64,000 nucleotides of DNA from Dactylonectria macrodidyma. Lineage: Eukaryota > Ascomycota > Sordariomycetes > Hypocreales > Nectriaceae. The stretch covers positions 2,480,001 through 2,544,000 of the forward strand of contig JAGMUV010000007.1 of assembly GCA_020744425.1 (NCBI GenBank), given 5' to 3'. The position numbers and the translations under genes were made by a program. This document shows positions 31,809 through 44,312 of the stretch, in pieces. The notes beneath the pieces were generated by a model. The model was given only the letters and a program-made list of their open reading frames with translations. It searched no databases and was not told where the DNA came from. Within the stretch, counting starts at the first letter, position 1. Every line of letters begins with the position of its first letter.

Positions 31809-34172
31809 GGTTGGCGGGTAGCTATGGGTGAGGTCACGGCGGCCTAGGTCGATGCGATGCAGATGCAAGTCGATGAAGACGGTCTGAGAGTCTGTGGTGT
31901 GCGGCAATAACCGGTGGGCTGGGCTCGCGTTGGGCGTTGATTCCAAGAGCTGGGTCCTTGTATTACTTGGCTGGGTTTGCCAGGCCGATATATTCTGGCG
32001 AGGAGTTCAAAATACAGTGATGGTTCGCTCCGCCCATGTGTCAACGCGTTTTCGCGATGCTGTTTGGAGAGTCGGATGGCCGGTAACAGATGTTGCGTCA
32101 CCTTGCCGCTCAGCCTCGATCCAAGCCCTGGTGTGGCAGGTTGAACAAGGCGTGGGGTGAGGCGTCGAGCTGATGTCATGACAGCTGGCGTGGTGCCCCG
32201 AGTGGCTGACTGGCAGGACGGGACGTATCAACCTAATTGAGCTTGAGTGGGTGTGGCTGGTTGTGGCTGGGTTTGTGGCTGGTCTTAATCGGCAAACCGG
32301 AGGATATTGGCGCCGAGGTGAATGGAAACAGAGGCAGCTGTGGTTGTGTGAATGGGTGGGAAGTTCCGTTCAACTCTTGCATCACTGCGTCTGCCCGTGT
32401 TCCTAGTCAGCCATTCCTTGTCAACCATTCACAGTTCATCCATTCTCAATTCATCGCCCGCCACCGCTTGTGAACACATTTTCCCACTTCTTGGGCAAGA
32501 CTTCTCTTCTCCCCGGACCGACACGGAATGTTCCGCGGTTGGTGGTGATTACAACCCCGGACTTGGTGTGATGGCGTCAGGTGGGCGGCTCGCACCCCCT
32601 CACCGTTTGAAAGGCCCACACTGCAGTCGCTCACTACCATATGATGGCTCGTGTTGGCTAGTCAATAAACAGCCTGCGAGGTCTCAGATACCGGTACATC
32701 CATGATCTATCAACCAACTGCGGGTCGGCTGCCTAGCACCGAGCACCGAATACCACGCCATGAGCTTGCCGCGGGCGCTTTTACATGTTCCAACACGAGG
32801 TGTTGGTGATGACAAGTTGAACCATAAACTTACTTCGGGCCTGCTTGATCACGCTTGATGAAGGATTGGAGGGTTTCCTTCTCCGCTCCTCCCCGGCCGA
32901 AAGACAGACGACCAACAGCTCCTAATACGGGGTTGGCACTGGCTGCTCGCCCTGGGCGGACCAGACCGGATCGGCATTAAGCCACTGTCAGGGCAGCATA
33001 GTCCGAGATCGACGTTTCCGGGCCCGCCCCCGGCCCGTTTTGACTCCCACATGGTGTGCCGAAGGTGAACCAACTGCATATCTACGCCTCCGAGCCACTG
33101 CTGGATCCAAAAAGTTCCAATCTGGGCCCTGCTTCCGAGTCCCCCGTTAAGCTTCCGCCGTCTCTATCGAGCCTAAGCTCCAGACGCCCTTGGCGCACTC
33201 GCGCCAGCAAGAGGCGCGGGATCATACCATGCTCCATGAGCATGGATATGACTCTTCTCGACCAGCCAGTCACAACACCGTTCTGAAGAGGGGGCATGCG
33301 TGTCTCTGCCGACTTGAGCATCAACCCCATTCAACCGCTTTCCCCTCGCGCTCGTCGACCAACCAGATCTCTCCATTACGGTCGCCTCGCGGCCGCACCC
33401 TCTGCCTACGCGGCACACACTGCCGCCACCGTAGCTGGTATCTGACTGACGCCTTCATGATTGGCAGGTTTGGCCCCCAACTCCGCCACATGTGTCCTGC
33501 TAGCTAGAGATTACCTCCTCCGCCGTCCTTTGGTTCTGACCCTAGCCAACCTTGTGCCGAAAGTCCCCTGTCGATGGACCTCTGCCTATTCAACCCGACA
33601 CCAGTCACCAGTCACCAACAGCAGCCCAACATCCACGTCTTCGGCTGAACCAGGAAGCTCCATCAAGCACCTCCCCTTCAGGTCTAGATTGGCCCGCCAC
33701 TCCCGCTCGTTGTATTCTCACCCAGCACCCTCCACCGCTTCAGCCTGTTGTGTTTTGTGTGCAAATGGTTCGCAAATGAGGTTCGCCGTAGCATCTCTGA
33801 GGCCCTTAGGCACTCTCAGTGGTTGCAATTTTCCATCCTCAGCCCTATGTTTCACTGACATCCGTCAACGGGATTCGTCGAATAAGTCTCTATCCTGCAT
33901 GGGTAGTGATAGCTGGTGTGGTACTACATCGATGATCCCTCCCGCTCAGTCCATTCTTCCATGCGCCCTGTAGCTGCAGAGCCTCACATGCAGGTCTGTG
34001 TGCAGAAACGTGCCAGGATGCCTGTTTGTGTCATCTGCGCTGTGCTCCGTAGTTTAGTGTACTGGTATATGTAGGGGGCCGAGCCAGCCTTCCCCAGGTT
34101 GATCTGTCTTCTCGGTTCAAGTTCTTGGCCTGCCATGACAACTTGCGTGTCATAACTCGTCGAGAGCTCACC
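31809..34172. other. 2.4 kb divergent intergenic region
   Basis: Between the divergent arrestin-like and RTA1 genes. Open frames up to 170 codons (33461-33973) are Ser/Pro/Cys-rich without domains and are not called. Contains repeated TCAACCATTCACAGTTCATCCATTCTCAATTCATC-like short direct repeats around 32415-32455. Confidence 0.45.
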
Positions 34173-35438
34173 ATGACTGGCGAATGTGGTTCAAGCTGCC
34201 CAGTTGCAGATGGTTTCTACTCATATGACCCAAACCTTGGCGGAAATGCCGTCCTACTAGCAGCGTTTGCCCTCCTCTCCCTCGTGGTACCATACCTCGG
34301 CTTTCGATCATGGACTCCCCTGTTCTCCGCAACTCTTACCATGGGCCTCTTGGCTGAAGTTCTAGGTTTCGTCGGCAGAGTTCTCCTGCATTCGACGAGG
34401 GATAGTCGGGCTTACTTCTTCCTCTTCTTGTTTGGCACCGTGCTTGGGCCAACCTTCATCAGCGCCGCCATCTTCATCGTTCTGCCGCATATACTCGGGA
34501 TTTATGGCGAACCCATCAGCCCTTTCCGGCCTGTGTTGGCCGGGTTGGTCTTCTGCAGCCTTATCTCTGTGGCACTAATTGTTGAACTCGTCGGCATCAT
34601 CTTTGTCGCGTATGAGTTTTCCAATGTCAGCGTAGGTGCTACCGAGAACAGGCAGACGGACCCTAGTTGGCTGACAAAACCAAAAGCAACGATCAGGAGC
34701 TAAGATCACAGCCGCTGGGTTAGGTATCCAGGCAGTTCTGCTTTTGGCTTGCAGCGGGTTGCATTTCTGGTTCACTCTCGGGGTGAGCACCCAGGTGGAG
34801 AACCTCGATGCTAGTCACTCCCATGTGTACACTTCTTCTCGATTCAAGAGGTTTCTAATGGGTAAGGCATTGTTGTTGTATAAGAAACCGGTCCATGCTG
34901 ACAAACATCAGGAATGGAGGTTGCGAGCGCGCTTCTCATTGTCTACTCCATCTACCGCATCGTCGAATTTGCCGGGGGTGTGTCCGGCGCACTCTACCAA
35001 AACCAAACAGCCTTCATGATCATCGGCGGTGCTGTTCCTTTACTTGCTTGTATAGTCCTCACAGTTTTCCACCCGGGAACTGCCTTTGGGGAAGCCTGGG
35101 CCGCAACGTCGCCTGGTCGAGTCAAGAAGCGTAGCCCACCTCCCATTCGATACCCTCCTGCGATCCACGCTACGCACCACCGATACGACCCAGACATACG
35201 CAAGCAATTTTCCCCAATGTCCGAGAAGGGTTCGAGAAAATCGGTCGGCCCTCCTGAGCTCCCCGCAGGCTCACCGGGTCTCCCAGCGAACCCAAGACCC
35301 TGGTCGAAACTACCTGGGCCGCAAAGTCCGCAACATCAATCGGAAAGCTCTGAAGCTGCAGGGAAACGAACCAGCACACGCCTGGAGCACAGGAACAAGG
35401 TACAAGAGGAATTGGTGAATAGAGAGGAGTTGTGGTGA
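34173..35438 (+). CDS. RTA1-like 7-TM lipid-translocating exporter family protein, 3 exons
   Basis: Exons 34173-34635, 34697-34861 and 34912-35438 (introns 61 and 50 nt) encode 384 aa. Seven hydrophobic segments fit the RTA1 family: an extracellular N-terminus with paired Cys (GECGSSCPVADGFYSYDPNLGG), FLFGTVLGPTFISAAIFIVLPHIL around TM4, AAGLGIQAVLLLACSGLHFW in TM5, and SALLIVYSIYRIVEFAGGVSG in TM6 with its conserved RxxE. The C-terminal 110 residues are hydrophilic, Pro/Ser-rich. Members such as yeast Rsb1 and Rta1 are linked to sphingoid-base export and azole or 7-aminocholesterol tolerance; the substrate here is unknown. The second intron is well supported; the first uses a weak donor (GTGCTA) and is less certain, but restores NVSVGAKITAAGL in frame. 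The first ATG in frame is 34173; the frame further upstream opens with TTG. Confidence 0.82.
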
Positions 35439-35903
35439 GCGAACCTGGAGTATGGGGGATTGCACGGGGATGGTCAGGCAGGCAGGTAGCCTGGATCGAG
35501 ATTGGTGACTCTGGGAATGGATGTCAGATGTCACCAACAGCTGCTGGATCGCTGGATCGATGAATTGACGATCCTGTTATAGAGGATATTTCTTGCTTGC
35601 GGGGTTGGATCTCATTGCTTTCTATCGTTTCGTTTCAGCCTCCTAAGGGTTCTATTGCTGACTGATACCTTGATGGATCGTTCAACACTTAGCCATGCCA
35701 TGTCGGATATTTGATGCTGGAACAGATTTCGGGATGCGTATTACGGTGCTGGGTCTCGTAAATAGCCATTGAACTGGTAGTCTATCATTAATTCTGTACA
35801 TGGCGGCATAGTTCATCTTGAGCTCGTAGGGAGTGCCGTCCCCCACAGTCTGATTATACAGTAAAAAGCATCGCAAATTAGTGTTCGCACCTTGGACATC
35901 GCA
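35439..35903. other. Convergent intergenic region
   Basis: Short tail-to-tail spacer between the RTA1-like and rhodopsin-domain genes. No coding sequence. Confidence 0.5.
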
Positions 35904-37349
35904 TTATACCGCATTCCACGTCGTCTTGACGTCTTTGACATGTACACCCTCTTCCACTCTCACATGAACATCAGTCCGCATCCTGATGCCCTTATCCATA
36001 TCGTCCATTTCCATGATTTCCGTTGTTGAGTCGCCGGCCGTGACAATGACCCTGGCACTCGCGCCATCGCTCTCCTTGTCGACGTGACTGCCTTGTTTGA
36101 TATAACCACTTGCGCCGGGCCAATCGCGGGCCCGGGAGTGGGCTGTGGTCCCCGTTCGCGACGACTTCTTGTTGGTGCTGTCGAGGCGGCTGCGGAGGCC
36201 GAGCTTGTAGGAGACGAGGCGGAGGAAAGGTTGCAGGGCGGGGAAGCATCCGCACCAGAGACCCAGGTGAACTTCGAGAACGGTCCAGGGGCTGACGCGA
36301 GCCATTTTGTATGTACTGCGGGAAAATATTAGTCAGTCTGTCTTGATATCTACAGACGGGAGTTGGAGAAGACGAACGTGTTGGTGCTAAAGTCAGTGGT
36401 GATGATAAAGCCGAACCGAACACAGCCCATGATAATGGCAAAGAGACCAACGCAGAAGACGAGGATGACCTTGATGGCCTTGGATCCGAATGTCATCTTG
36501 CGGTGGATGACCCAGATTGGTAGGCCGAATAGGGCAATATCGGCGACAATGCTGACGATGGAATGTGCCCACATCATGTGAGCTTCAACGTCCTTGCTAA
36601 TGCATTTGCGATCCGGCTTGCTCGCGTCGAAGAGATCGCTGTTCTCAAGTTAGAATAGTTCTCCAAGAGTAGCGAGGTGACAAGTGAGGCGCCTAACGTA
36701 CCCGATGGGTTTGCATTCTGTCAGGAAGAAGAAGAATGAAGCAAGGGTGATGATGACGATAACGGCGCCGGTTGCCCATACGTAGTACGTGAAGAGCCCT
36801 GAGATGAGTTGTTAGCCAGGTGACTTCCTCATTCATCTCCAGGACGTCAAAACATACGGTCTTTGCTTAGACGGGGGAGGAAGGCCAGAATAGAGAGCCG
36901 CACCATGCCGCAAGCCAGAAAGAACAGGAGCTGGTTGATGGGTAGCGTCTAAGGCGTGTCTCGGTCAGTAAGTGTTCAAACATGGAGTTGCCAGTCAGGG
37001 CGTAGTACTGAAAAGAACTTGACGACTTGCTCATCGGAAAGGTCATTCATGGGCGCACCCGAGCCGTAATTTACAAGCACAATCTCCATGGCCGATAATG
37101 TCATACAGAGGAGCTGTAGATAGGGGTGAAATGGTTAGCTGTGGTGTCTGAGACTATTAAATTCCTGGCCAACACACTCACATAAGCGAAGACGGCAAGC
37201 AAATCATCGATGCCGAGAGCCTTGGTCATGAAGGCGCGGACTTTTATGCGGCCGACGAGGATGATGGAAGTGATGACCATAAGGGCAATGTTGAGGTTGC
37301 GAAGCATGCCGCTATATGAGCGCGTCGCTTCTTCTGAGTCGGGATCCAT
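35904..37349 (-). CDS. Fungal rhodopsin-domain (PTH11-like) integral membrane protein, 6 exons
   Basis: Exons 37349-37182, 37113-37009, 36948-36858, 36798-36702, 36638-36378 and 36315-35904 (introns 59-68 nt) encode 377 aa. Seven hydrophobic helices are present. Family markers include [113 protein letters not shown] and [34 protein letters not shown]. This is the large fungal group often called PTH11-like GPCRs or SAT4/rhodopsin proteins; ligand and signalling partner are unknown. The hydrophilic C-tail (about 100 residues) is rich in charged residues. The start is the ATG of [14 protein letters not shown]; the 41 codons before it are Ser/Thr/Pro-rich leader. All five joins are in frame. Confidence 0.88.
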
Positions 37350-37804
37350 TTTGGCTAATGTCGTTGTCGTCGATGTCGCTGTCGGCAAGTGGTCCGGAAG
37401 TGGGAGTGGGAGTCTGGAAGTTGGAGAGGTTGAGGATGTCAGGTATCTACCATGACACAACAGCAACTGCAAATATTATCTCCCGTCCCTGGGTGGTAGA
37501 ACTGATTGGAAATGCATATGTACAGAGTAGAAAAGTTTTCCCCAAGAAGATTGAATGACGCCCTGTCCTCACGCAAGCGCGCGGGGGAAGGGGGATGGAA
37601 GGTTATTATGGAGAGTGGCCTCGGAAGGCTCAAGCCACGCGGGCCACTGCGGCTCCAGCATCCGAAGAAGACCAGAACTGTTTTAAGACAAGCACCCCCA
37701 GTGGCCCATACACCGGGGCTTGGAGTTGAGTCTTCCCAGAACGGTGCGAATTCCAAGCGTACCGGCTGGCATGTGGGTGGCACTGATCCGTGGGGACATG
37801 CTCT

Positions 37805-37832
37805 TGGTGACACTGGTGACACTGGTGACATT
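37805..37832. repeat. (GGTGACACT)3 tandem repeat
   Basis: Three copies of a 9-bp unit, the last with one mismatch (GGTGACATT). Confidence 0.75.
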
Positions 37833-39652
37833 GGATTTGTCGTATAATACAGGGAGCTGGGTTGATTTGGTTAGTCTGTCTGCCTACGGGGAGGCAAGCC
37901 GTGAAGTCCCAGGCCACTTCGACCTTGGATGACACTCAAGTCGTTCCGCAGCAGTTTTGACATCTCCCACAGGCGGAGCCCGAAGGTGCCGCGGATCACT
38001 GGTGGTCGGGTTTGTGGGCGGTGGCCCAGCTATTGGATCCTGCTAAGGAGGAATATTTCATCGATAGTTAGTCGATACGGGTAGCGCCTTGGCCATGGTC
38101 ATGGTTTTGAAGACGGCCTTGGCTAAATCTTGGTCTTGGGGCTGAGTGTCTTTGCCAGAGGGACGGCTTCCCCTCGCGCTGGGCCGTAACTTGGCACAGA
38201 AGAAGAGCTGTCACCGGCCGTATTCAGGACATAACCGGCGCGACCCGACGCATTGGCTACGGGGATTCGGGTACATTCTAGCATAGTCCCAATCACTCGT
38301 AACCTGGCCGTCATCCAGGAGATTTACGTGATTGGTCTCCATGTCGTCTCGAGCATTGTGACTAAGTGCGTGATGCACAGTCCTGACTCGCCTTTAAATG
38401 AGGATGGTAGACACATGGTGACTTACAGGGGTGAGGGCGAAAAATCAGCTCAGGAGTTTTCTGGTTCGAGGGAATTATCATCCAGGACACGGTTCCTAAA
38501 TAAGGGACACAGCAGGGTGCGAGTGATGATTAGAAGATGGTAGCAATTTGTCATGCACTTGTTGCATATGCAGAGCGTTGGGATGACGCCGAAGTTGCAT
38601 TGAAATCTCGATGTGGTGGAGTTGACGATCTTGATTGGCGCTGCAAGAGATTCCCGGGGGTTTAACTGTCGCGGGGTCTTGCACCCTGTCGTCGTACGAT
38701 CAAGTGAAGTGGAAATCAGTTCCGCGGTCCTTCTACGTAGTAACTTGTTCTCCTGTTCCCCTGTTATTCCGTTACTCTTCAGCCTATTCTGGGCCACTCC
38801 TGTTTGACCAACAACAACACGGGCACCATCATGGGGCGTTGCGGGCTCATCTTTCGCTTCGGCTGCATACCGGGAGCTGGGGGATCTAGCGGATGTCTGA
38901 GCGTACTGCGTCAAGCCGGTTGGAGCAAGTTGAGGCGAGTGAAGACCAGTGACAGCCACCTGGAGCCAGCGATGTCACATATGAAGCGCGATTCGAAATG
39001 CGATGGTTGTTGCGAGGTTAGTACGAGGACTAGCAGCTACCGCCATACCCACCAGCTCCAATCCAAAGTTCAGTTCGTCGCGGCAGAGGCGACAGGTAAC
39101 TGACGGTAAGATGAGTTAAATCCATAGTTAACCTCTTGGGAAAACAGGGGGATGAGCTAACTCGACCAATTCGAGTAGCGTCTCTCTTCTCTGCTGGCTC
39201 CCCTGGCGTGCAGATAGGGTTGTTAGCGAGTATCGTTTGGCGGGGGAGTGGGCCCGTGTGGGCTCCCACATACCGCATTCCATCCTGGATGCTGGATGAG
39301 ATGTAAGATCTAACTTGTTAGCTGGCCCCAGGTACTGACGGACTCGTCTTGGTCAACGACGGATTGTTTGGCCAAGCGCATCATGTGGAGAACATACGGA
39401 ACTGCCTAGAGAACTTCGCGTACTAAAATGACACTGCCTGGGATCTCGATTCTCGGAAGCACGAGGCCGACGATGGCAATATGCATCGTGGCCAAGAGTT
39501 CACAACTGACTGGTTGCTGAACGAGTCTGACTAGGGGTGTCCGTTGTTCATGGCGAGGACGGTAAGATCAGCCCTCACCGGTACGGTTTGGGGATGACTA
39601 CCGCGATGCTCCCGCATTCCGCGGTACAGAAACCGGGATTGGTGCGTTTGCA

Positions 39653-39677
39653 GTATGTACATACGTACTGTATGTAC
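39653..39677. repeat. Palindrome and inverted repeat
   Basis: GTATGTACATAC at 39653-39664 is a perfect 12-bp palindrome. It overlaps a perfect 8-bp inverted repeat, GTACATAC (39657-39664) and GTATGTAC (39670-39677), with a 5-nt loop. Confidence 0.8.
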
Positions 39678-40078
39678 TGTACACCACGCATATGCACCTA
39701 CGCAGGGGCTGCGCACTATATTCAAATGGGTGGCTGTTAGTTGATACCCTGACTGACGGTGTTCTGGACGCGACTCTTTCATGAATCGTCCAGGGGGACT
39801 CATGCCGCTTACGTTCGACAGGGATGAGACCGACGAGGATGAAGCAATCAAGGATGAACAAGTCTAGGATGAATCAAGCTGGGCGGAAGAGTGTGGGATG
39901 TCAAGGGAAGGGGGCAAGGAGGGAAGGAGGAAGCGAGAGGCAAGTTTGGTAACCTCATCATCACCTCGGACAAATGTAGCATCCGAACCTGCTAAAACAT
40001 GTGATTTTCCGTCCTTACACACCTTCTCGGGATCTTTAGACTGCAATCGATCGACGAAAATGAATGAATGCGAAGTAA

Positions 40079-40101
40079 ACACATACACACACACACACAC
40101 A
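40079..40101. repeat. (CA)n microsatellite
   Basis: Nearly pure AC/CA dinucleotide run, preceded by ACACAT. Confidence 0.85.
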
Positions 40102-42864
40102 GCAGTCAAAGCCATTCGAATCAGAGTTCAGATACGGCTTGTGGCGCCGAACGGGAACGGGAGCTTTCAGGGACGCCATGTGCCACTTCGCCAGATCGTC
40201 ACCAAGCCAAACCGCGACGAGTTGGATCGGCTGCTGATCAATGTGAGAATTGGTAAAAAAGTGATCGGGGAAAAAACCTTGCGAGTCGCGCCAGGAGCGA
40301 CAGCGCCTTGTGTAAACGGGCAAGGAACCTCTCCTAGCACCCTGATAGTGGTAATCGCCGCTTGATGCAGATACGCTGCGATGGGCAGGCCAAGGAGAGA
40401 CCTGAGCGCAGCCCTGTCGAAATCGTGATGATGGTCCAGGGGGGGTTTAGGGCTTCACGGTCCACGCACGCCCTGGCCAAGCTGTCCCATCTCAGTTCTT
40501 AATGGGTTCCAGGTCACCTCTGGCTCTTCAGTTGCTAACAGGCCGCCGCAGCCGTCAGGAGGGGTTTCCTTGTCTAGGGGCCTGGCTGCAGTGTGCTACA
40601 TTGGACGTGCGTGCAATTACATGGGGATGCTTGCTTTCCTTCAACAACGATATGGCAGACGTCAGGCCATCTCAGCTTGAGCGCCGGCGTCACCCACAAC
40701 CCGTTTGGACAGCGGCAGTGTGGGAGGATATCATTCCCCCACTTTGCGAGCCGGGAGCCACAAACTGTTCTCCAGACTCTTCCTTAGCTGGTCGGGACTG
40801 TAAGTTCGGACGAATGTATTGATAGGTAGCTACGAATACGGCGGAGAGGCTAGAAGGCTTGACGCCACGAATAGCGTGTTGAGTTCCTCTGAAGATTTCT
40901 ATAATGACATTGCACTAACGATAGATATTCTTCCGGTGCCAGGGACCCGATTCATAGAGACAATGAAGACTCAAGTGCGATATGAGACACGACAGGACAC
41001 TAAAACCCCACTTGGAAGACTTGCAGAAATCGCCAAGGGCGCCGGCGTTGGCGTCTCTTCAAACCCCTGACTAGTCCCTCAGCTGCTTGGGCTTCCACAC
41101 TTGAACGCCACACTGTTTCCTCGCTCATGGATTCTTAGAGCAAAAATCCTCCGCATATCGCGCTGCGGATCACCTCGACCTTGCCGCTGAACGACCGATG
41201 GCGCCTGCCGGAGCAGCGATCCTGCGTTCCTAGAGCCGGCTCGGCGCGGATACAGACTTACATGCAGAAGACCCCTCGCACCGGTGCCTGCGCTATGTGT
41301 TTCGCCCCAATGCCGGTTGACAACGACCAACCTCAAAGGCTCACCTAGTGGATTCGTTCCCTCACGGCGCTCTTGGTGCTGACGGGCAAAAAGCGACCAG
41401 CACTATGGACATGGCATCAATATGGTACCTAATTATTGTTGTACTGCACCAGTGCGCCTCATCCTGCAGCTTTTCAGCCCTGAAGCCGCCCCGGTTATCG
41501 TGATGCATGTTGGTTCGTGGTAAGGCTAGCAATCTCGGTTCTGTTCCGGCCGTGTGCCAAGTATGGGTGAGAGCGGCTCCGGAGAAATCACAAGCTTGCA
41601 ACGGTTTGAGGGAAAATCAAGCAAAAATCTCAATGTCACTGTGAGCGGACCAGTTCTGCTCTGGTAATCATCGCCCGGTTCGTCTCGTACTATCACGGAC
41701 GCAAACGAAACTCGATGTGGTAATCATGCAACAGGGACATGGCTGCAGAGCTTCGCCCCAGCCACCGACGCCGGCTTTCGGAAGGTCGGAGCGTTGCAGC
41801 TACCTGTCAAACTTTGTTTTTGATAAATGGTTCTAGAAAAATACTACATAACCTGCGTTGCAACAGTGGCCAAGACAGAGCCGCTGTCGCGTGGGTAAAC
41901 CTTGAGCGAACTCGGAAGAAGCAGCGATCTTCCATGACGACGATGGCCACAGTTTCTTAGGGCTACTTGGGCTACGTGGGCTCCCCCCAAAGGGTCCGAA
42001 GAAACGGGGCAGTACAAGGAAGCCCCAAAATACAGACGCCAAATATAAAATTTCGAACAAAATAACCGGAGTTCCAGGAACAAGGCATGGGGCCCTGTGT
42101 TAGAGGTTGACAATATGCCTCAAGCCACCAACATCACCAACGCACACGATCCGGGATGCACAACCAAACCACATCCTCTTTCGTCTGGCGCCAAGCACCA
42201 ACGGCTCCTTCGGCTTACGGATCTGTTCAACGGAGAGGAATCCGAGTATTTCTTTGTATGTGGCTGAATTCTGTTCATTCCTACTGGCCGCGATGGGCTG
42301 GGATGGGCGTCGGTTCGTTGCATCCGCCTCAACAACGCTTTATCGCCGCCCACAATCCCGCACCGTCAGGGTAGCCCCATGCTCCAGCAATTTCTAGCGT
42401 GGCTCCAAACCCTCCTTGGATGCTTGGACCATAAGCGTTGCCTAGTTGTCGCTCATGGCCGATGTTTCCTCCCCTGAAAAGTCCATTTCCTGACATATCC
42501 ATGCTATGGACGGGGCGGTTCTGAGTGATGCTGCGTTGGTGATGCAGTCTAACCATCCCGTGTGGGGGTCGACGGAACACACTTAGAACCCTGTCATCTT
42601 TTGATTGTTCCTGCTATGCGAATTAGAGAGTTCCGGGCCGGACCAACGAGCACCGGACGCATGCGAAGGGGACCGTACGTATGCAAAGAGGATGATCAGG
42701 ACAATTATCTATACCTTGAGCCCGTCCTGAACTTGTAGCTTCCTGCTCTTCACGCCTGGCTGACAGTCTGTCCCTCGTTTATATCTCCGACCCGTCTAGC
42801 TTTGTTGTGTCACTCACTCCGAGATCTCCTACCCTATTCATTCGTTGTAGAATATCCCGTCAAA

Positions 42865-44312
42865 ATGCGTCTGTCTAGCCTCCTTGCCGTGGTTGCGCTT
42901 GCCACCGAAGCTACTGTTGCCACTTCCTCTTCCTCGGCGTGTGGCTGCACCAAGCCTCTTGTTCGTAAGGAATGGTTGGTAACACCCTTTATCTTATTCC
43001 CCTGCCCTTGAGTACAGTCATATATTGACACTCAATGGCACGAGAGGATCTATATACTGACCTAAATCTTCATCCAGGCGAACCTTGAGCACCGCCCAGA
43101 AGAAAGAGTACATCACTGCTGTTAAATGCCTGGCTAGCAAACCTTCCCAGACAGGGGGCATCTACGAGGGTGCCAAGTCTCGTTATGATGACTTTGTGGC
43201 TACTCACATTGTCAACACTGACGATGTTCACTTTGTCGTAAGTCTTGATCGTCGACTGCCAACCTGATTAACATATAGCTGACTAGTTTAGGGATTCTTC
43301 CAAGCGTGAGTGCCTCATGTGAGATTTGTCCCATCTAATTGATAACTAACAATGCCTCCATAGTTGGCACCGCGTGTTCGTCAACCAGTACGAGCAAGAC
43401 CTTCGGAGCCTGTGCGGCTACTCTGGCGCACAGCCTTATTGGAGTAAGTCAGGCTGAGCCTTTACGTACCTTCAAGACTAACAAATATCCAGACTGGTCG
43501 CTAGACTCGGACTCGGCTGAGGCCTTCCTCAACTCGCCGCTCTTCGACCCCAAGACTGGATTCGGAGGTTCGTCGCACATCTAATACAATCTCCGTTCTA
43601 CATGCTTACAACTGTGTGATAGGCAACGGCCCATTCGTCGACAGCACCGGCTGGACCAACATTACCAGACAGATCCCTGACAAGCTGGGTGGAGGTGGGT
43701 TCAAGTCCATATCCCTCTACCGAATCTTCTGACTTTGAATACCTAGGTTGTGTTGTTGACGGCCCCTTTGTCGAAAGCGAGTTTAAGTGTAACATGGGTC
43801 CTGAGAAGACCACGGCGTACAACCCGCGCTGCATGCGTCGCGACATTGCTCCATCTTTTGCCGTCTCCAAGCTGAATCAGGCCAAGGTTGATTGGACTCT
43901 GGAGGCTAAAGACTACTACGAGTTTGATATCCGCGTTGAGGGTGGCATCACGGTCCCTACCCACGGTTACCACGGCGGTGGCCACTTAGGCATTGGCGGT
44001 GACCTGGGTGAGGTTGGCGATGTCTACACTTCCCCCGGTGATCCTCTCTTCTACATGCACCACGCCAACATGGACCGTCTCTGGAACAAGTGGCAACATC
44101 TGGACTGGGACACTCGCAAGAGCGATATCAGCGGCCCTGACACCCAATTTGCCTACCCCTTCGATTTCTTCGGTGCTGACCCTGCATACAAAAACATCAC
44201 TCTCGACTATGTCATGAACTTCAATGAGCTGATCCCCGACCGCCAGTACATTAAGGTCAAGGAGGTCATGGATATCCAGGGCGGCCTGCTGTGCTACAAG
44301 TACCAGGAGTAG
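42865..44312 (+). CDS. Secreted tyrosinase (type-3 copper phenol oxidase), 7 exons
   Basis: Exons 42865-42974, 43078-43237, 43292-43305, 43364-43443, 43493-43567, 43623-43694 and 43747-44312 encode 358 aa. A signal peptide is visible (MRLSSLLAVVALATEATVA, cleavage near residue 19). Copper site A uses His80, His88 and His97 (THIVN, VHFVGFFQAWHRVF); copper site B uses His246, His250 and the HH275-276 of DPLFYMHHANMDRLW. All six ligand positions are present, so the enzyme should be active in oxidising monophenols and diphenols outside the cell. Two NIT sites could be glycosylated. The length matches short extracellular fungal tyrosinases without the C-terminal lid domain. Exon 3 is only 14 nt, but is required to supply GFFQA between the second and third copper ligands. 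All joins are in frame. Confidence 0.92.
43292..43305 (+). other. 14-nt micro-exon of the tyrosinase gene
   Basis: Flanked by TAGTTTAG and GTGAGT. It encodes GFFQ plus two bases of Ala and lies inside copper site A. Skipping it would shift frame just before the third ligand. Confidence 0.82.

Larger units (their letters stand above)
37350..42864. other. 5.5 kb gene-poor block
   Basis: The longest gene-free stretch in the window. Open frames of 100-170 codons on both strands (for example minus 38450-38959, plus 39898-40365) lack domains and overlap one another, so none is called. It includes a 9-bp tandem repeat (37805-37832), a perfect inverted repeat (39657-39677) and a CA microsatellite (40079-40101). 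I could not recognise transposon coding remnants. Confidence 0.45.

Noticed and set aside
31808..31946. Upstream ATG for the arrestin-like protein
   Set aside because: The 46 extra residues are not arrestin-like, and the fold begins right at the downstream Met.
33461..33973. 170-codon plus-strand frame
   Set aside because: Ser/Pro/Cys/Leu-rich chance-like sequence with no domain.
38450..38959. 169-codon minus-strand frame
   Set aside because: No domain; overlaps several plus-strand frames of similar quality.
38990..39010. Possible tRNA B-box (GATTCGAAATGC)
   Set aside because: No matching A-box or cloverleaf arms around it. I found no convincing tRNA in the window.
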